Of a stretch of DNA of 64,000 nt, positions 42,461 to 52,864 are shown piece after piece. The DNA is taken from NCBI RefSeq assembly GCF_000718025.1, contig NZ_JODS01000001.1, positions 62,001-126,000 of the forward strand, in the 5' to 3' direction. Under the pieces are notes generated by a model, which was not told the DNA's origin, did not search any database, and worked only from the letters and a program-made list of their open reading frames with translations. Position 1 is the stretch's first letter; each line of letters begins with the position of its first letter. The position numbers were made by a program, and so were the translations under genes. This DNA comes from Kitasatospora purpeofusca. GTDB taxonomy: Bacteria; Actinomycetota; Actinomycetes; Streptomycetales; Streptomycetaceae.

Positions 42461-43189
42461 GTGCGGCTGACGGTGGACGAGTTGGCGGCGCGGGCGGGGG
42501 TGACGGTGCGGACGGTGCGGTTCTACGGGACGAAGGGGCTGCTGCCGCCGCCGGTGCTGGGGGCGCGGCGGGTGGGGTGGTACGGGGCCGAGCACCTGGA
42601 CCGGCTGGGGCTGATCGAGGAGTTGCAGCGGCAGGGGCTGACGCTGGCCGCGATCGAGCGGTACCTGGCCCGGCTGCCGCAGGACTCCACCCCGCTGGAC
42701 CTGGCGATCCACCGGGCTCTGGTGGCCTCGTGGACGCCGGAGGTGCCGGAGGAGGCGGGTCGCGAGGAGGTGGAGCGGCGGGCCGGGCGTCGGCTGTCGG
42801 AGGAACAGGTCGACCGGCTGGCCGCGATGGGGGCGGTGGAACGGACGGCGGACCCGGAGGTGTTCCGGGTGGACCCGGGGCTGCTCCCGCTGGGGGTGCG
42901 GATCCTGGACGTGCCGATCCCGTTGGAGACCCTGCTGGCCGCGCGCGCGGTGGTGGTGGAGCACAGCCGGGCGACCGCGCGGGAGCTGCACCGGCTGTTC
43001 CGGGAGACGGTGTGGAAGCCGTACCGGGAGAGCGAGCCGGCACCGGACGACGTGGAACGGATGAAGGCGCTCACCGACCACATCCAGCCGATGGTGGCGC
43101 AGGCGCTGGTCACGGCGTTCCAGCGGTCGTTGCGGGAGGAACTGGGCGAGGCGGCCGCCGAGGACAGGCGGACCGCCCCGCCCGGGTGA
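42461..43189 (+). CDS. MerR-family transcriptional regulator
   Basis: 242 aa from a GTG at 42461 (GGGGG 5-9 nt upstream), or 248 aa from a GTG at 42443. The HTH is LTVDELAARAGVTVRTVRFYGTKGLLPPP. The long C-terminal part (YLARLPQDSTPLDLAIHRALVA to the end) is helical, with no Cys cluster. It is convergent, with a 12-nt gap, to the four-gene beta-oxidation operon. MerR regulators of this size are frequent beside fatty-acid degradation genes in actinobacteria, so it may respond to acyl-CoA. Binding to the operon's promoter at about 49250-49330 is untested. Confidence 0.85.
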   Translation: MRLTVDELAARAGVTVRTVRFYGTKGLLPPPVLGARRVGWYGAEHLDRLGLIEELQRQGLTLAAIERYLARLPQDSTPLDLAIHRALVASWTPEVPEEAGREEVERRAGRRLSEEQVDRLAAMGAVERTADPEVFRVDPGLLPLGVRILDVPIPLETLLAARAVVVEHSRATARELHRLFRETVWKPYRESEPAPDDVERMKALTDHIQPMVAQALVTAFQRSLREELGEAAAEDRRTAPPG

Positions 43190-43201
43190 GGAGCCTGCGG
43201 G

Positions 43202-45388
43202 TCAGTCGGTGAAGGTGCGCCCCTCGGCGGCGATCCGCTCCAGCAGCGCGGGCGGCGCGAACCGCTCCCCGTACGCGGCGGCGAGTTCGCGGGCGCGCTC
43301 CGCGAAGCCGGCCGGGCCGCCCGGATAGCCGTTGATGTACTGGAGCACACCGCCGGTCCAGGCCGGGAAGCCGATGCCGAGGATGGAGCCGACGTTGGCG
43401 TCCGCGACCGAGGTGAGCACGCCCTCCTCCAGGCAGCGGACCGAGTCCAGGGCCTCGCTGAAGAGCATCCGCTCCTTGAGGTCCTCGAACGGGATGTCCA
43501 CCTCCGCCCGGGTGAAGTGCTCGCGCAGGCCGGGCCAGAGCCGACCCCGGGTGCCGTTCTCGTCGTAGTCGTAGAAGCCGGCGCCGCCGCTGCGACCGGG
43601 GCGGCCGAACTCGTCCACCATCCGGTCCACCACCGCGTCCGCCGGGTGGGCGGTCCACTCGCCGCCGGCCGCCTCGACGGCGCGCCGGTACTCGTCGCGG
43701 ATCCGGCGCGGCAGGGTCAGGGTCAGCTCGTCGAGCAGCGACAGCACCTTGGCCGGGTAGCCGGCCTGGGCGGCGGCCTGCTCGACGCTGGCCGGCTCGA
43801 CGCCCTCGCCGATCATGGCGACGCCCTCGTTGATGAACTGGCCGATCACCCGCGAGGTGAAGAAGCCGCGCGAGTCGTTCACCACGATCGGGGTCCGGCC
43901 GATCTGCCGGACCAGGTCGAAGGCGCGCGCCAGCGCCTCGTCCCCGGTCTGCGGCCCCCGGATGATCTCCACCAGCCGCATCTTGTCGACCGGCGAGAAG
44001 AAGTGCAGCCCGATGAAGTCGGCGGTGCGCTGCACACCCTCGGCGAGCAGGCCGATCGGCAGGGTGGAGGTGTTGGAGCAGAGCAGTGCGTCGGGGGCGA
44101 CGATCCCCTCGATCTCCTGGAACACCTTGTGCTTGAGCTCCGGGTTCTCGAAGACCGCCTCGATCACCGCGTCGCAGCCGGCCAGGTCGGCGGCGTCGGC
44201 GGTCGGGGTGATCCGGGCGAGCACCTCGTCGCGCTGCGCCTCGGTGCGCCGGCCCCGGGCCACCGCCTTCGCCAACAGGCCCTCGGAGTAGGCCTTCCCG
44301 CGCTCGGCGGCCTCGACGGTGACGTCCTTGAGCAGCACCTCGATACCGGCCTCGGCGCAGGTGTGGGCGATGCCGGCGCCCATCATCCCGGCGCCCAGCA
44401 CGGCGACCCGGCGGACCGTCCGCTTCTCCACCGAAGCGGGCCGCCCGGCGCCGGAGTTGACCGCCTGGAGGTCGAAGAAGAGCGCCTGGATCATGTTCTT
44501 GCTGGTCTGCCCGCAGGCCAGCTCGGTGAAGTAGCGGGCCTCGATCGCCATTGCGGTGTCGACGTCCACCTGGGCGCTCTCGACGGCCGCGGCGAGCACA
44601 TTGCGCGGCGCCGGGTAGGGGGCGCCGGCCAGCTGCTTGCGCAGGTTGGCGGGGAAGGCGGGCAGGTTGGCGGCGAAGGCCGGGGTGCTCGGGGTGCCGC
44701 CGGGGATCTTGTAGCCCTTGACGTCCCAGGGCTGGACGGGGGCCGGGTTCGCCTCGATCCAGGTGCGCGCCCGCTCGGCCAACTCCTCCGGGGTGGCGAC
44801 CAGTTCGTGGACCAGGCCGTGCTGGAGAGCCTGCGCCGGGCGGTACTGGCGGCCCTGCAGCAGGAACTTCAGCAGGGCGTCGGTGATGCCGAACAGCCGC
44901 ACCGTGCGGACGATCCCGCCGCCGCCGGGAAGCAGGCCGAGGGTGACCTCGGGCAGGCCGATCCGGCTGGCCGGGGTGTCCAGGGCGATCCGGTGGTGGC
45001 AGGCGAGGGCGAGTTCCAGGCCGCCGCCGAGCGCGCTGCCGTTGATCGCGGCGACGACCGGCAGTCCGAGGGTCTCCAGGGCGCGCAGGGCGCGCTTGAT
45101 CCGCATCGACTTCTCGAAGACGGCGGCGGCGTCCTCCGGGCGGGCGGCGGAGAGCATCCTCAGGTCGCCGCCGGCGAAGAAGGTCTTCTTGGCGGAGGTG
45201 ATCACCACGCCGCGCAGCCCGCCGGAGGCCCCGAGGTCGGCCAGCCGGGCGACGACGGTCTCGAAGTCGGCGGTGAACGCCTCGTTCATGGTGTTGACGG
45301 ACTGGGTGGGGTCGTCGAGGACGAGCGTGACCACGCCGTCCTCGGCCTGCTCCCAGCGGATGGTGGTGGTGTCGCCGGTGTCGCTCAT
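43202..45388 (-). CDS. fadB: Beta-oxidation multifunctional protein (enoyl-CoA hydratase/3-hydroxyacyl-CoA dehydrogenase)
   Basis: 728 aa, ATG at 45388. The N-terminal third is a crotonase domain (TMNEAFTADFETVV, FFAGGDLRML, AINGSALGGGLELALACHHRIA, LPEVTLGLLPGGGGIVRTV). An NAD-binding 3-hydroxyacyl-CoA dehydrogenase domain starts near residue 330 (VLGAGMMGAGIAHTCAEAG) and includes the catalytic His-containing GLHFFSPVDKM. The C-terminal helical domain completes it. It hydrates 2-enoyl-CoA and oxidises the L-3-hydroxyacyl product in the cytoplasm. It is the last gene of a four-gene operon with thiolase, acyl-CoA dehydrogenase and a CoA-transferase. Confidence 0.95.
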   Translation of the reverse strand: MSDTGDTTTIRWEQAEDGVVTLVLDDPTQSVNTMNEAFTADFETVVARLADLGASGGLRGVVITSAKKTFFAGGDLRMLSAARPEDAAAVFEKSMRIKRALRALETLGLPVVAAINGSALGGGLELALACHHRIALDTPASRIGLPEVTLGLLPGGGGIVRTVRLFGITDALLKFLLQGRQYRPAQALQHGLVHELVATPEELAERARTWIEANPAPVQPWDVKGYKIPGGTPSTPAFAANLPAFPANLRKQLAGAPYPAPRNVLAAAVESAQVDVDTAMAIEARYFTELACGQTSKNMIQALFFDLQAVNSGAGRPASVEKRTVRRVAVLGAGMMGAGIAHTCAEAGIEVLLKDVTVEAAERGKAYSEGLLAKAVARGRRTEAQRDEVLARITPTADAADLAGCDAVIEAVFENPELKHKVFQEIEGIVAPDALLCSNTSTLPIGLLAEGVQRTADFIGLHFFSPVDKMRLVEIIRGPQTGDEALARAFDLVRQIGRTPIVVNDSRGFFTSRVIGQFINEGVAMIGEGVEPASVEQAAAQAGYPAKVLSLLDELTLTLPRRIRDEYRRAVEAAGGEWTAHPADAVVDRMVDEFGRPGRSGGAGFYDYDENGTRGRLWPGLREHFTRAEVDIPFEDLKERMLFSEALDSVRCLEEGVLTSVADANVGSILGIGFPAWTGGVLQYINGYPGGPAGFAERARELAAAYGERFAPPALLERIAAEGRTFTD

Positions 45389-45442
45389 GGGGTTCTGGTC
45401 TCCTGATGGGGCCGGAAAGGGAGGAGGTCTCGGGGGCGCGGG

Positions 45443-46657
45443 TCAGACGCGCTCGACGACGGTGGCGATGCCCATGCCGCCGCCCACGCAGAGGGTGGCC
45501 AGGCCGTAGCGGAGGTCGCGCCGCTCCAGTTCGTCGATCAGGGTGCCGATGAGCATCGCCCCGGTGGCGCCCAGCGGGTGGCCGAGGGCGATCGCGCCGC
45601 CGTTGACGTTCACCTGCTCCGGGGAGAAGCCCATCTCCCGGACGAAGCGCAGCGCGACGGCGGCGAAGGCCTCGTTGATCTCGACCAGGTCGATGTCGGC
45701 GGCGGTCAGTCCGGCCTTGGCGAGCGCCTTGCGGGTGGCGGGGGCCGGGCCGGTGAGCATGATGGTCGGCTCGGAACCGGAGACGGCGGCGGAGACGATC
45801 CGGGCGCGCGGCCGCAGCCCGTAGCGCTCGCCGATCTCGCGGCTGCCGATGGCGACCAGGGCGGCGCCGTCCACGATGCCGGAGGAGTTGCCGGCGTGGT
45901 GGACGTGGTCGATGGCCTCCACCCAGTGGTACTTCTGCAGGGCGACGGCGTCGAACCCGCCGGCCTCGCCGATCGCGGCGAAGGAGGGCTTGAGCCCGGC
46001 CAGGGTCTCCACGGTGGTGCCGGGGCGGATGAACTCGTCCCGCTCCAGGACGACCAGGCCGTTGCGGTCGCGGACCGGGACCACCGAGCGGTCGAACAGC
46101 CCGTCGGCCTGGGCCTTGGCGGCGCGGGCCTGGGACTCGGCGGCGAAGGCGTCGACATCGGTGCGGGTGAAGCCCTCGATGGTGGCGATCAGGTCGGCGC
46201 CGATGCCCTGCGGGGCGAAGTTGGTCTCGTAGGCGGTCATCGGGTCGGCGAACCAGGCACCGCCGTCGGAGGCCATCTTCACCCGGGACATCGACTCGAC
46301 GCCGCCGGCCAGGATCAGGTCCTCCCAGCCGGAACGAACCTTGGCGGCGGCCATGTTGACGGCTTCCAGACCGGAGGCGCAGAAGCGGTTCTCCTGGACG
46401 CCGGCCACCGTGTCGGGCAGGCCGGCCGCGACGGCGGCGATCCGGGCGATGTCGGAGCCCTGGTCGCCGACGGGGCTGACCACGCCGAGCACGATGTCGT
46501 CGATCGCCGCCGGGTCCAGCCCGGGGAAGCGGCGGCGGATCTCGTGGATCAGGCCGACGACGAGGTCGATCGGCTTGGTGCCGTGCAGCGAGCCGGTGGC
46601 CTTGCCCCGGCCGCGCGGGGTGCGGATCGCGTCGTAGACGTACGCTTCGGTGGTCAC
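45443..46657 (-). CDS. fadA: Acetyl-CoA C-acyltransferase (3-ketoacyl-CoA thiolase)
   Basis: 404 aa, ATG at 46657. Thiolase signatures are complete: nucleophile Cys93 in NRFCASGLEAV, the C-terminal GHPLGATGA (His), and TLCVGGGMGIA with the second Cys. It cleaves 3-ketoacyl-CoA to acetyl-CoA and the shortened acyl-CoA. The gene is 54 nt upstream of fadB and 91 nt downstream of the acyl-CoA dehydrogenase. FadA and FadB of this type form a complex in many bacteria; that is inferred here. Confidence 0.95.
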   Translation of the reverse strand: MTTEAYVYDAIRTPRGRGKATGSLHGTKPIDLVVGLIHEIRRRFPGLDPAAIDDIVLGVVSPVGDQGSDIARIAAVAAGLPDTVAGVQENRFCASGLEAVNMAAAKVRSGWEDLILAGGVESMSRVKMASDGGAWFADPMTAYETNFAPQGIGADLIATIEGFTRTDVDAFAAESQARAAKAQADGLFDRSVVPVRDRNGLVVLERDEFIRPGTTVETLAGLKPSFAAIGEAGGFDAVALQKYHWVEAIDHVHHAGNSSGIVDGAALVAIGSREIGERYGLRPRARIVSAAVSGSEPTIMLTGPAPATRKALAKAGLTAADIDLVEINEAFAAVALRFVREMGFSPEQVNVNGGAIALGHPLGATGAMLIGTLIDELERRDLRYGLATLCVGGGMGIATVVERV

Positions 46658-46748
46658 GGTGGGCAGCCTTTCGGGGCGGGGTACTGAGAACTTGGTTCCG
46701 GGAGAGGACAGTTGGAGGGCGAGGCAGCGGCCGGGGGCCGGCCGGTAC

Positions 46749-47891
<1,143 letters not shown>

Positions 47892-47918
47892 GGCAAACTC
47901 CTTGGGAGGGTGGCGGGT

Positions 47919-49244
47919 TCAGGCGGTCGGCGGTGCGGGGGTGCGGGCGGCGGTGGTGGACGCGGCCGGACCGGCGGGCCCGGCAGGCCCGGCAGGCCCG
48001 GCAGGCCCGGCCGCGAGCGCGGGTACGCCCCAGTCGCGGGCGACCTCGGCGGTGTCGGCGCCCGGCCGGGCGGGCGGGCGGCGCAGCGCGCCGGGGGTGG
48101 CGGAGAACCTGGGCGCGGGGGCCGGCTGGGTGACGCCGTCCACCTCGACATAGGTGCCCCGGCCCACCAGGTGCTCGTGCGCGTGCGCTTGACGCATCGT
48201 CAGCACCGGTTCCACGCAGGCGTCCGACCCGGCGAAGACGGCCTCCCACTCGGCGCGGGTGCGGGTGGCGAAGCGCGCGGCGATCCGGGCCCGCAGCTCG
48301 GGCCAGCGGGCGGTGTCCCACTGTGCGGGCGCGTCCGGACCGAGCTCCAGCAGCCGGGCGAACTCGGCGTAGAACTGCGGCTCCAGCGCGCCGACCGCGA
48401 GGTGGGCGCCGTCGGCAGCCTGGTAGACGGCGTAGAACGGGGCCCCGCCGTCGAGGAGGTTGACGCCGCGCCGGTCCTGCCACCGGCCGCCGGCGAGCAG
48501 TCCCTGGAGGACGGCGGTGAGGTGGGCGGCGCCGTCGACGATGGCCGCGTCCACCACCTGGCCAGTGCCGGTTGCGCGGGCGTGGTGGAGGGCCGCGAGC
48601 AGGCCGACGACCAGGTAGAGCGAGCCCCCGGCGTAGTCGCCGAGCAGGTTGGCGGGGAGGGCTGGCGGCCCGTCGGGGGCGGCCGGGGAGGCGCCCGGAA
48701 GGGCGGCGGCCGTCGACGGCGGGACGGCAGTCGACGGCGCGGCGGCCGGCGGGGCGACGAGGCCGAGGACGCCGGCCACCGCCGTGTACCCGATGTCGTG
48801 CCCGGCCCTGGCGGCCAGCGGCCCGTGCTGCCCCCAGCCGGTCATCCGCCCGTAGACCAGCGCCGGATTGCGGGCCAGGCAGGCGTCCGGCCCGACCCCG
48901 AGCCGCTCGGCCACCCCCGGCCGGTACCCCTCGATCAGCAGATCGGCGCGGGCCACCAGGTCCAGCACCCGCCCCGGCCCCTCGGGGGCCTTGAGGTCGA
49001 CGACCACCGAGCGCTTGTTGCGGTTGGCGAGGTCGTACGCCGGCTCGATGCCCAGCGGTGAGGGCTCGGGGCGGTCCACCCGGACCACGTCCGCGCCGAG
49101 GTCGCCCAGCAGCATCGCGGCGAACGGTCCGGGCCCGATCCCGGCGAGTTCGACCACCCGGACCCCGGCCAGCGGCCCACCCGGACCACCGCCCGCACCG
49201 ACGCCACCACCGCCGCGCACACCGCTGTCACCCACGGGCGCCAC
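47919..49244 (-). CDS. CaiB/BaiF CoA-transferase (alpha-methylacyl-CoA racemase-like)
   Basis: About 441 aa from a GTG at 49244 (GGAGG upstream); a GTG at 49235 is an alternative. Family III CoA-transferase signatures are present: RVVELAGIGPGPFAAMLLGDLGADVVRVDRP near the N-terminus, NRNKRSVVVDLKAPEG, and GHDIGYTAVAGVLG with the catalytic Asp position of the racemase group. Family members either transfer CoA or epimerise 2-methylacyl-CoA; a racemase role fits a beta-oxidation operon that handles branched acids. An Ala/Pro-rich insert (about residues 170-210) and the C-terminal GPA repeats are unusual. It is the first gene of the operon. Confidence 0.88.
   Translation of the reverse strand: MAPVGDSGVRGGGGVGAGGGPGGPLAGVRVVELAGIGPGPFAAMLLGDLGADVVRVDRPEPSPLGIEPAYDLANRNKRSVVVDLKAPEGPGRVLDLVARADLLIEGYRPGVAERLGVGPDACLARNPALVYGRMTGWGQHGPLAARAGHDIGYTAVAGVLGLVAPPAAAPSTAVPPSTAAALPGASPAAPDGPPALPANLLGDYAGGSLYLVVGLLAALHHARATGTGQVVDAAIVDGAAHLTAVLQGLLAGGRWQDRRGVNLLDGGAPFYAVYQAADGAHLAVGALEPQFYAEFARLLELGPDAPAQWDTARWPELRARIAARFATRTRAEWEAVFAGSDACVEPVLTMRQAHAHEHLVGRGTYVEVDGVTQPAPAPRFSATPGALRRPPARPGADTAEVARDWGVPALAAGPAGPAGPAGPAGPAASTTAARTPAPPTA
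47977..48011. repeat. 9-bp tandem repeat in CoA-transferase 3' end
   Basis: Almost four copies of GGCCCGGCA encode an A-G-P tripeptide run near the C-terminus of the CoA-transferase. It is in frame and prone to slippage. Confidence 0.85.
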
Positions 49245-49440
49245 GGCCCCTCCGAGGATCGACGAAGTCTGACAGTAAAGCTGTAACACTCGCGATGATA
49301 GGCAAGCGACTCGCCGGTAACAAGACCTCCGGCCTCGTCCGCCGGGACGGTCGCGGCCCGCCCGGATCCCCCCGGCGGGGGAGGCGGATCCGGTCTCCGG
49401 ACGACGCGCGGGCCGCCGGGCCCGCGGGACCGTGGGGCAC

Positions 49441-50592
49441 ATGACCTCGATGCTCCCGCCCCGCACACCGGCCCCGGCCGCGCCGCCCGCCACAACGCCC
49501 GCTCCGGCCCCGAACGGCGTACCGGCCACCGCGCCCCACCCCGCCGGACCGGTCGGCCGGACCCACCCCGTCGCACCGGTCGGCCGAGTCCGGGCTGCGG
49601 CAACCTGGACGGCCGTCGCGGCGACCGTGCCCTACCTCGGCCTCAAGCTGCTCTGGCTCACCGGCCACCCGGTCGGGGCCGGCGACGCCGACGCCATGGA
49701 CGACCTGTGGCTCGTCAACCTGCTGACCTTCGGCATGGACGCCGTCGCCGTCCTGCTCGCCCTCTCCTTCGTCCGGCCGTGGGGGCGCCGGGCGCCGGCC
49801 GGACTGGTGGCCTTCCCGATGTGGGTCGCGACCGGACTGCTCGGGACCGTCCTGGTCGCCCTGCCGCTGTTCCTGCTCTCCACCCTGCTGCTGGGCCCGG
49901 ACCAGGCGCCGCCCGGTGCCGACGACGGGCCGAGCGGCTGGGTGTTCCCGGTGGTGTACGGCGGGTTCGCCGTCCAGGGGGTGGCGCTGATCACCGGCTT
50001 CCTGCTGTACGCGCGGGAACGCTGGGCCGGGCTGCTGCGCCAGGACCGGATCGGCGACCTGCCCCGCTCCCCCACCCTGACCACCCAGCGGGCCTTCGCC
50101 TGCGTCGCCGCTCCGCTCGCCGCCGGGGTCGCGGCGGCCCGGGTGTACTGGGCCTGCGGGGGGACGACCGGGCTGCCGCTGGAGTGGCAGGAGTACCGCG
50201 GCCGGGGCGTGGCGGTGATGGACGGGGTGACGGCAGTGATGGCGGTGGCCGCCGGCGCGGCACTGATGCTGCTGGTGTTCCGGGGCCGTCCGGGGTGGCG
50301 GCTGCGCGGACCGCTGGCCGTGGTGTGGACGGCGGCCGGGTCGCTGTTCGGCTGGGGGTCCTGGCAGTTGGTGGCGTTCGGGACGTTCACGGCCGCGCCC
50401 GACCCGCGGCGGGCGGTGCCGGGCCTGATGACCCTGGTGGAGGCCGCGCAGGTGGTGACCGGGCTGCTGGTGCTGGCGGTGGGCGCGATCGCCCTGGCCG
50501 AGCGGTCCGCGGCCCGCGCCGTCCCGGACACCGCGTGGGCCACGGCGGTCCCGCGGTCCGGCCGGGCCGCTGACGTAGAGTCTGCGCAATGA
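49441..50592 (+). CDS. Membrane protein coupled to a two-component system
   Basis: 383 aa, ATG at 49441. A Pro/Ala-rich N-terminus of about 50 residues precedes roughly seven transmembrane helices (LVNLLTFGMDAVAVLLALSFV, VATGLLGTVLVALPLFLLSTLLLG and others). No transporter or enzyme motif is recognised. Its stop overlaps the histidine kinase ATG (ATGA), so translation is coupled, suggesting it works with the kinase as a sensor, an exporter to be regulated, or a partner. Confidence 0.8.
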   Translation: MTSMLPPRTPAPAAPPATTPAPAPNGVPATAPHPAGPVGRTHPVAPVGRVRAAATWTAVAATVPYLGLKLLWLTGHPVGAGDADAMDDLWLVNLLTFGMDAVAVLLALSFVRPWGRRAPAGLVAFPMWVATGLLGTVLVALPLFLLSTLLLGPDQAPPGADDGPSGWVFPVVYGGFAVQGVALITGFLLYARERWAGLLRQDRIGDLPRSPTLTTQRAFACVAAPLAAGVAAARVYWACGGTTGLPLEWQEYRGRGVAVMDGVTAVMAVAAGAALMLLVFRGRPGWRLRGPLAVVWTAAGSLFGWGSWQLVAFGTFTAAPDPRRAVPGLMTLVEAAQVVTGLLVLAVGAIALAERSAARAVPDTAWATAVPRSGRAADVESAQ

Positions 50593-51935
50593 TCACGGGG
50601 GCGGGGGCCGACCGGCACACGGACGCGGGCACGGACGCGGAGCACAGCGGAGACACGGAGACCGGCCGGGGCACGCGCCCCGTCCGCCGCGCGCTGCGCG
50701 CCCTGTTCGGGCGGCAGGCCCGGCTGCGGTGGGTGCACCTGGTGCTCGGCGGCGCGCTGCTGATGCCGTACTGGCTGCTGTCGACGGTCCTGCTGGGCTC
50801 GCTCGACCCGCGCAAGGGCCCTCTGCTCCAGGTCCTGCTCTACTTCGCCGCCCTCGCCGCCTCGCTCCCGATGGCCGCCGCCACCGCACTGGTACCGACC
50901 GTACGGGCGCTGGAGGGCGCGGCCGCCCTGGCGCTCTGCGCACCCGCCCGTGCGGACGAGGTGGCCACCGGACCGGCCCGGTCCTGGGCGGCCCGGCGGC
51001 GGACGGCCGGCTGGTTCGTGCTGCACCTCGCGTTCGGCGGCATCGTCAGCGGGATGACGCTGACCGCCACGCCGTTCGCGGTGATGCTGATCCTCCAGCC
51101 CACCGGCTTCGAGGAGTTGACCCGGTTCTGGGAGGACCTCGGCGTGCCGGGACCGCTGCCGGGACCGGTACTGGGCCTCGCCCTGCTCGCGCTGGTCGTC
51201 GGCACCAGCGCCGGCCTCGGCGGCCTGCTGGCCCGCTGGGCACCCGTGCTGCTCGGCCCGACCCCGGACGAGCGCCTGGCCGCCGCCGAACGGCGCGCCA
51301 CCGTACTCGCCCAGCGCAACCGGCTGGCCCGCGAACTGCACGACTCGGTCGGCCACGCGCTGAGCGCCGTCGGCATCCAGGCCTCGGCCGCCGCCCGGGT
51401 GCTGCGCACCGACCCGGAGTTCGCGGCGGAGGCGCTGGCCGCCATCGAGGAGACCGCGCGGGGCGCCGTCGCCGAACTGGACGCGGTGCTGGGGCTGCTC
51501 CGCGAGGAGGAGCGAGGCGAGGCCGAGACGGCCGGGCCGACCCTCGCCGGACTGGACGACCTGCTGCGGCAGCTCGCCAGGACCGGGGTGACGGTGGACG
51601 CCGAACTGGCGCCGGGCCTGGACCGGCTGCCGCCCGGGTTCTCCCGCGAGGCGTACCGGATCGTCCAGGAGGGGCTCACCAATGTGCTGCGGCACGCCGG
51701 GCCCGCACCGGCCCGGCTGCGGGTCTCCCTGGCCGAGGAACAGGTGGGGATCGAGCTGACCAGTGCGCTCGACCGGCTCCGGCCCGGCCGGCCCGGCGGC
51801 GGGCGCGGGCTGCGCGGGATCGGCGAACGCGCGGCGGCCCTGCGCGGCGACTGCGAGGCCGGGCCGACGGACGACGGAACGATGTGGCGGCTGGCCGTCC
51901 GGCTGCCGGTGGGAACGGGAGGAGAGCAGCGGTGA
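50589..51935 (+). CDS. Sensor histidine kinase (NarL/DesK-like HisKA_3 type)
   Basis: 448 aa, ATG at 50589 overlapping the previous stop. The N-terminal half has about five transmembrane segments. The HisKA_3 dimerisation region is RNRLARELHDSVGHALSAVG with phospho-acceptor His251. The HATPase_c domain is shortened, ending in GRGLRGIGERAAALRG. It phosphorylates the response regulator encoded next, with which it also overlaps by 4 nt. Signal unknown. Confidence 0.92.
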   Translation: MITGAGADRHTDAGTDAEHSGDTETGRGTRPVRRALRALFGRQARLRWVHLVLGGALLMPYWLLSTVLLGSLDPRKGPLLQVLLYFAALAASLPMAAATALVPTVRALEGAAALALCAPARADEVATGPARSWAARRRTAGWFVLHLAFGGIVSGMTLTATPFAVMLILQPTGFEELTRFWEDLGVPGPLPGPVLGLALLALVVGTSAGLGGLLARWAPVLLGPTPDERLAAAERRATVLAQRNRLARELHDSVGHALSAVGIQASAAARVLRTDPEFAAEALAAIEETARGAVAELDAVLGLLREEERGEAETAGPTLAGLDDLLRQLARTGVTVDAELAPGLDRLPPGFSREAYRIVQEGLTNVLRHAGPAPARLRVSLAEEQVGIELTSALDRLRPGRPGGGRGLRGIGERAAALRGDCEAGPTDDGTMWRLAVRLPVGTGGEQR

Positions 51936-52690
51936 ACGGTTCGAGGAGTGCTTCGAGGAGCACGGCGGGGGTCGAGGGAGCGTCGGCGGGCGGCAGCGAC
52001 CCGGTGCGGGTGGTGATCGCCGACGACGAGCGGCTGGTGCGGACGGGCCTGCGGGTGGTGATCGACGCCGAACCGGACCTCACCGTGGTCGGTGAGGCCG
52101 CCGACGGCGCCGAGGTGGTGCCGCTGGTGCGCGAACTGCGTCCGGACGTGGTGCTGATGGACGTCAGGATGCCCGGGATCGACGGCATCCGGGCCACCGA
52201 GCAGTTGGTCGGCGGGATGGCCGAGCCGCCCCGGATCCTGGTGGTCACCACCTTCGAGCACGACGACCACGTCTACGACGCGCTGCGGGCGGGGGCGGCC
52301 GGCTTCCTGCTGAAGCGGGCCCGGGCGGAGGAGATGGTGCAGGCGGTGCGGCTGATCGCGCGCGGCGACTCGCTGCTGTTCCCGGCGGCCGTCCGCGAGC
52401 TGGCCCTCCGCTACGGGGCTCCGTCCGCGCGGGACACCCGTCCGGCGCCCGGCCGGGGGGCCGACCCGGGTCGGGGCCGTTCGCCGATCGAGCGCCTGAC
52501 CGAGCGTGAGGGCCAGGTGCTGCGGCTGATGGCGGCGGGGCTGAGCAACGGCGAGATCGCCGCGAAGCTCGCACTCAGCCAGGAGACGATCAAGACCCAC
52601 GTGGGCGGCGTGCTCGCCAAGCTGGGCGCGCGGGACCGCACCCAGGCGGTCATCACCGCCTACGAGTCGGGCTTCGTCCTGCCGGGCTGA
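51932..52690 (+). CDS. NarL/LuxR-type response regulator
   Basis: 252 aa, GTG at 51932 overlapping the kinase stop. The receiver domain has VVIADDERLVRTGL, the phospho-acceptor Asp77 in LMDVRMPG, and FLLKRA with the conserved Lys. The C-terminal LuxR HTH is LTEREGQVLRLMAAGLSNGEIAAKLALSQETIKTHVG. It is the cognate partner of the kinase upstream and the last gene of the three-gene unit. Confidence 0.95.
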   Translation: MNGSRSASRSTAGVEGASAGGSDPVRVVIADDERLVRTGLRVVIDAEPDLTVVGEAADGAEVVPLVRELRPDVVLMDVRMPGIDGIRATEQLVGGMAEPPRILVVTTFEHDDHVYDALRAGAAGFLLKRARAEEMVQAVRLIARGDSLLFPAAVRELALRYGAPSARDTRPAPGRGADPGRGRSPIERLTEREGQVLRLMAAGLSNGEIAAKLALSQETIKTHVGGVLAKLGARDRTQAVITAYESGFVLPG

Positions 52691-52825
52691 GTCCGGCGCC
52701 GGCGGCCACCCACCGAGGTGTCGGCCGAATGTCGCAGGGGCATCCACAGGGAATCCGGTGGATGGAGGAACGTTTTTTCCCTCCCGCCGACCCACAGGTA
52801 GAGTGCGATCTTCCCCTTCGACGTC

Positions 52826-52842
52826 CGATACCTCCCGTATCG
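52826..52842. promoter_or_regulatory. Inverted repeat upstream of Pr6Pr-like gene
   Basis: CGATAC-CTCCC-GTATCG, perfect 6-bp arms, 22 nt before the ATG at 52865. A -10-like TAGAGT lies at about 52799. It may be an operator in the 5' leader. Confidence 0.4.
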
Positions 52843-52864
52843 CCCGGAAAGAACTGGTGGCCGT

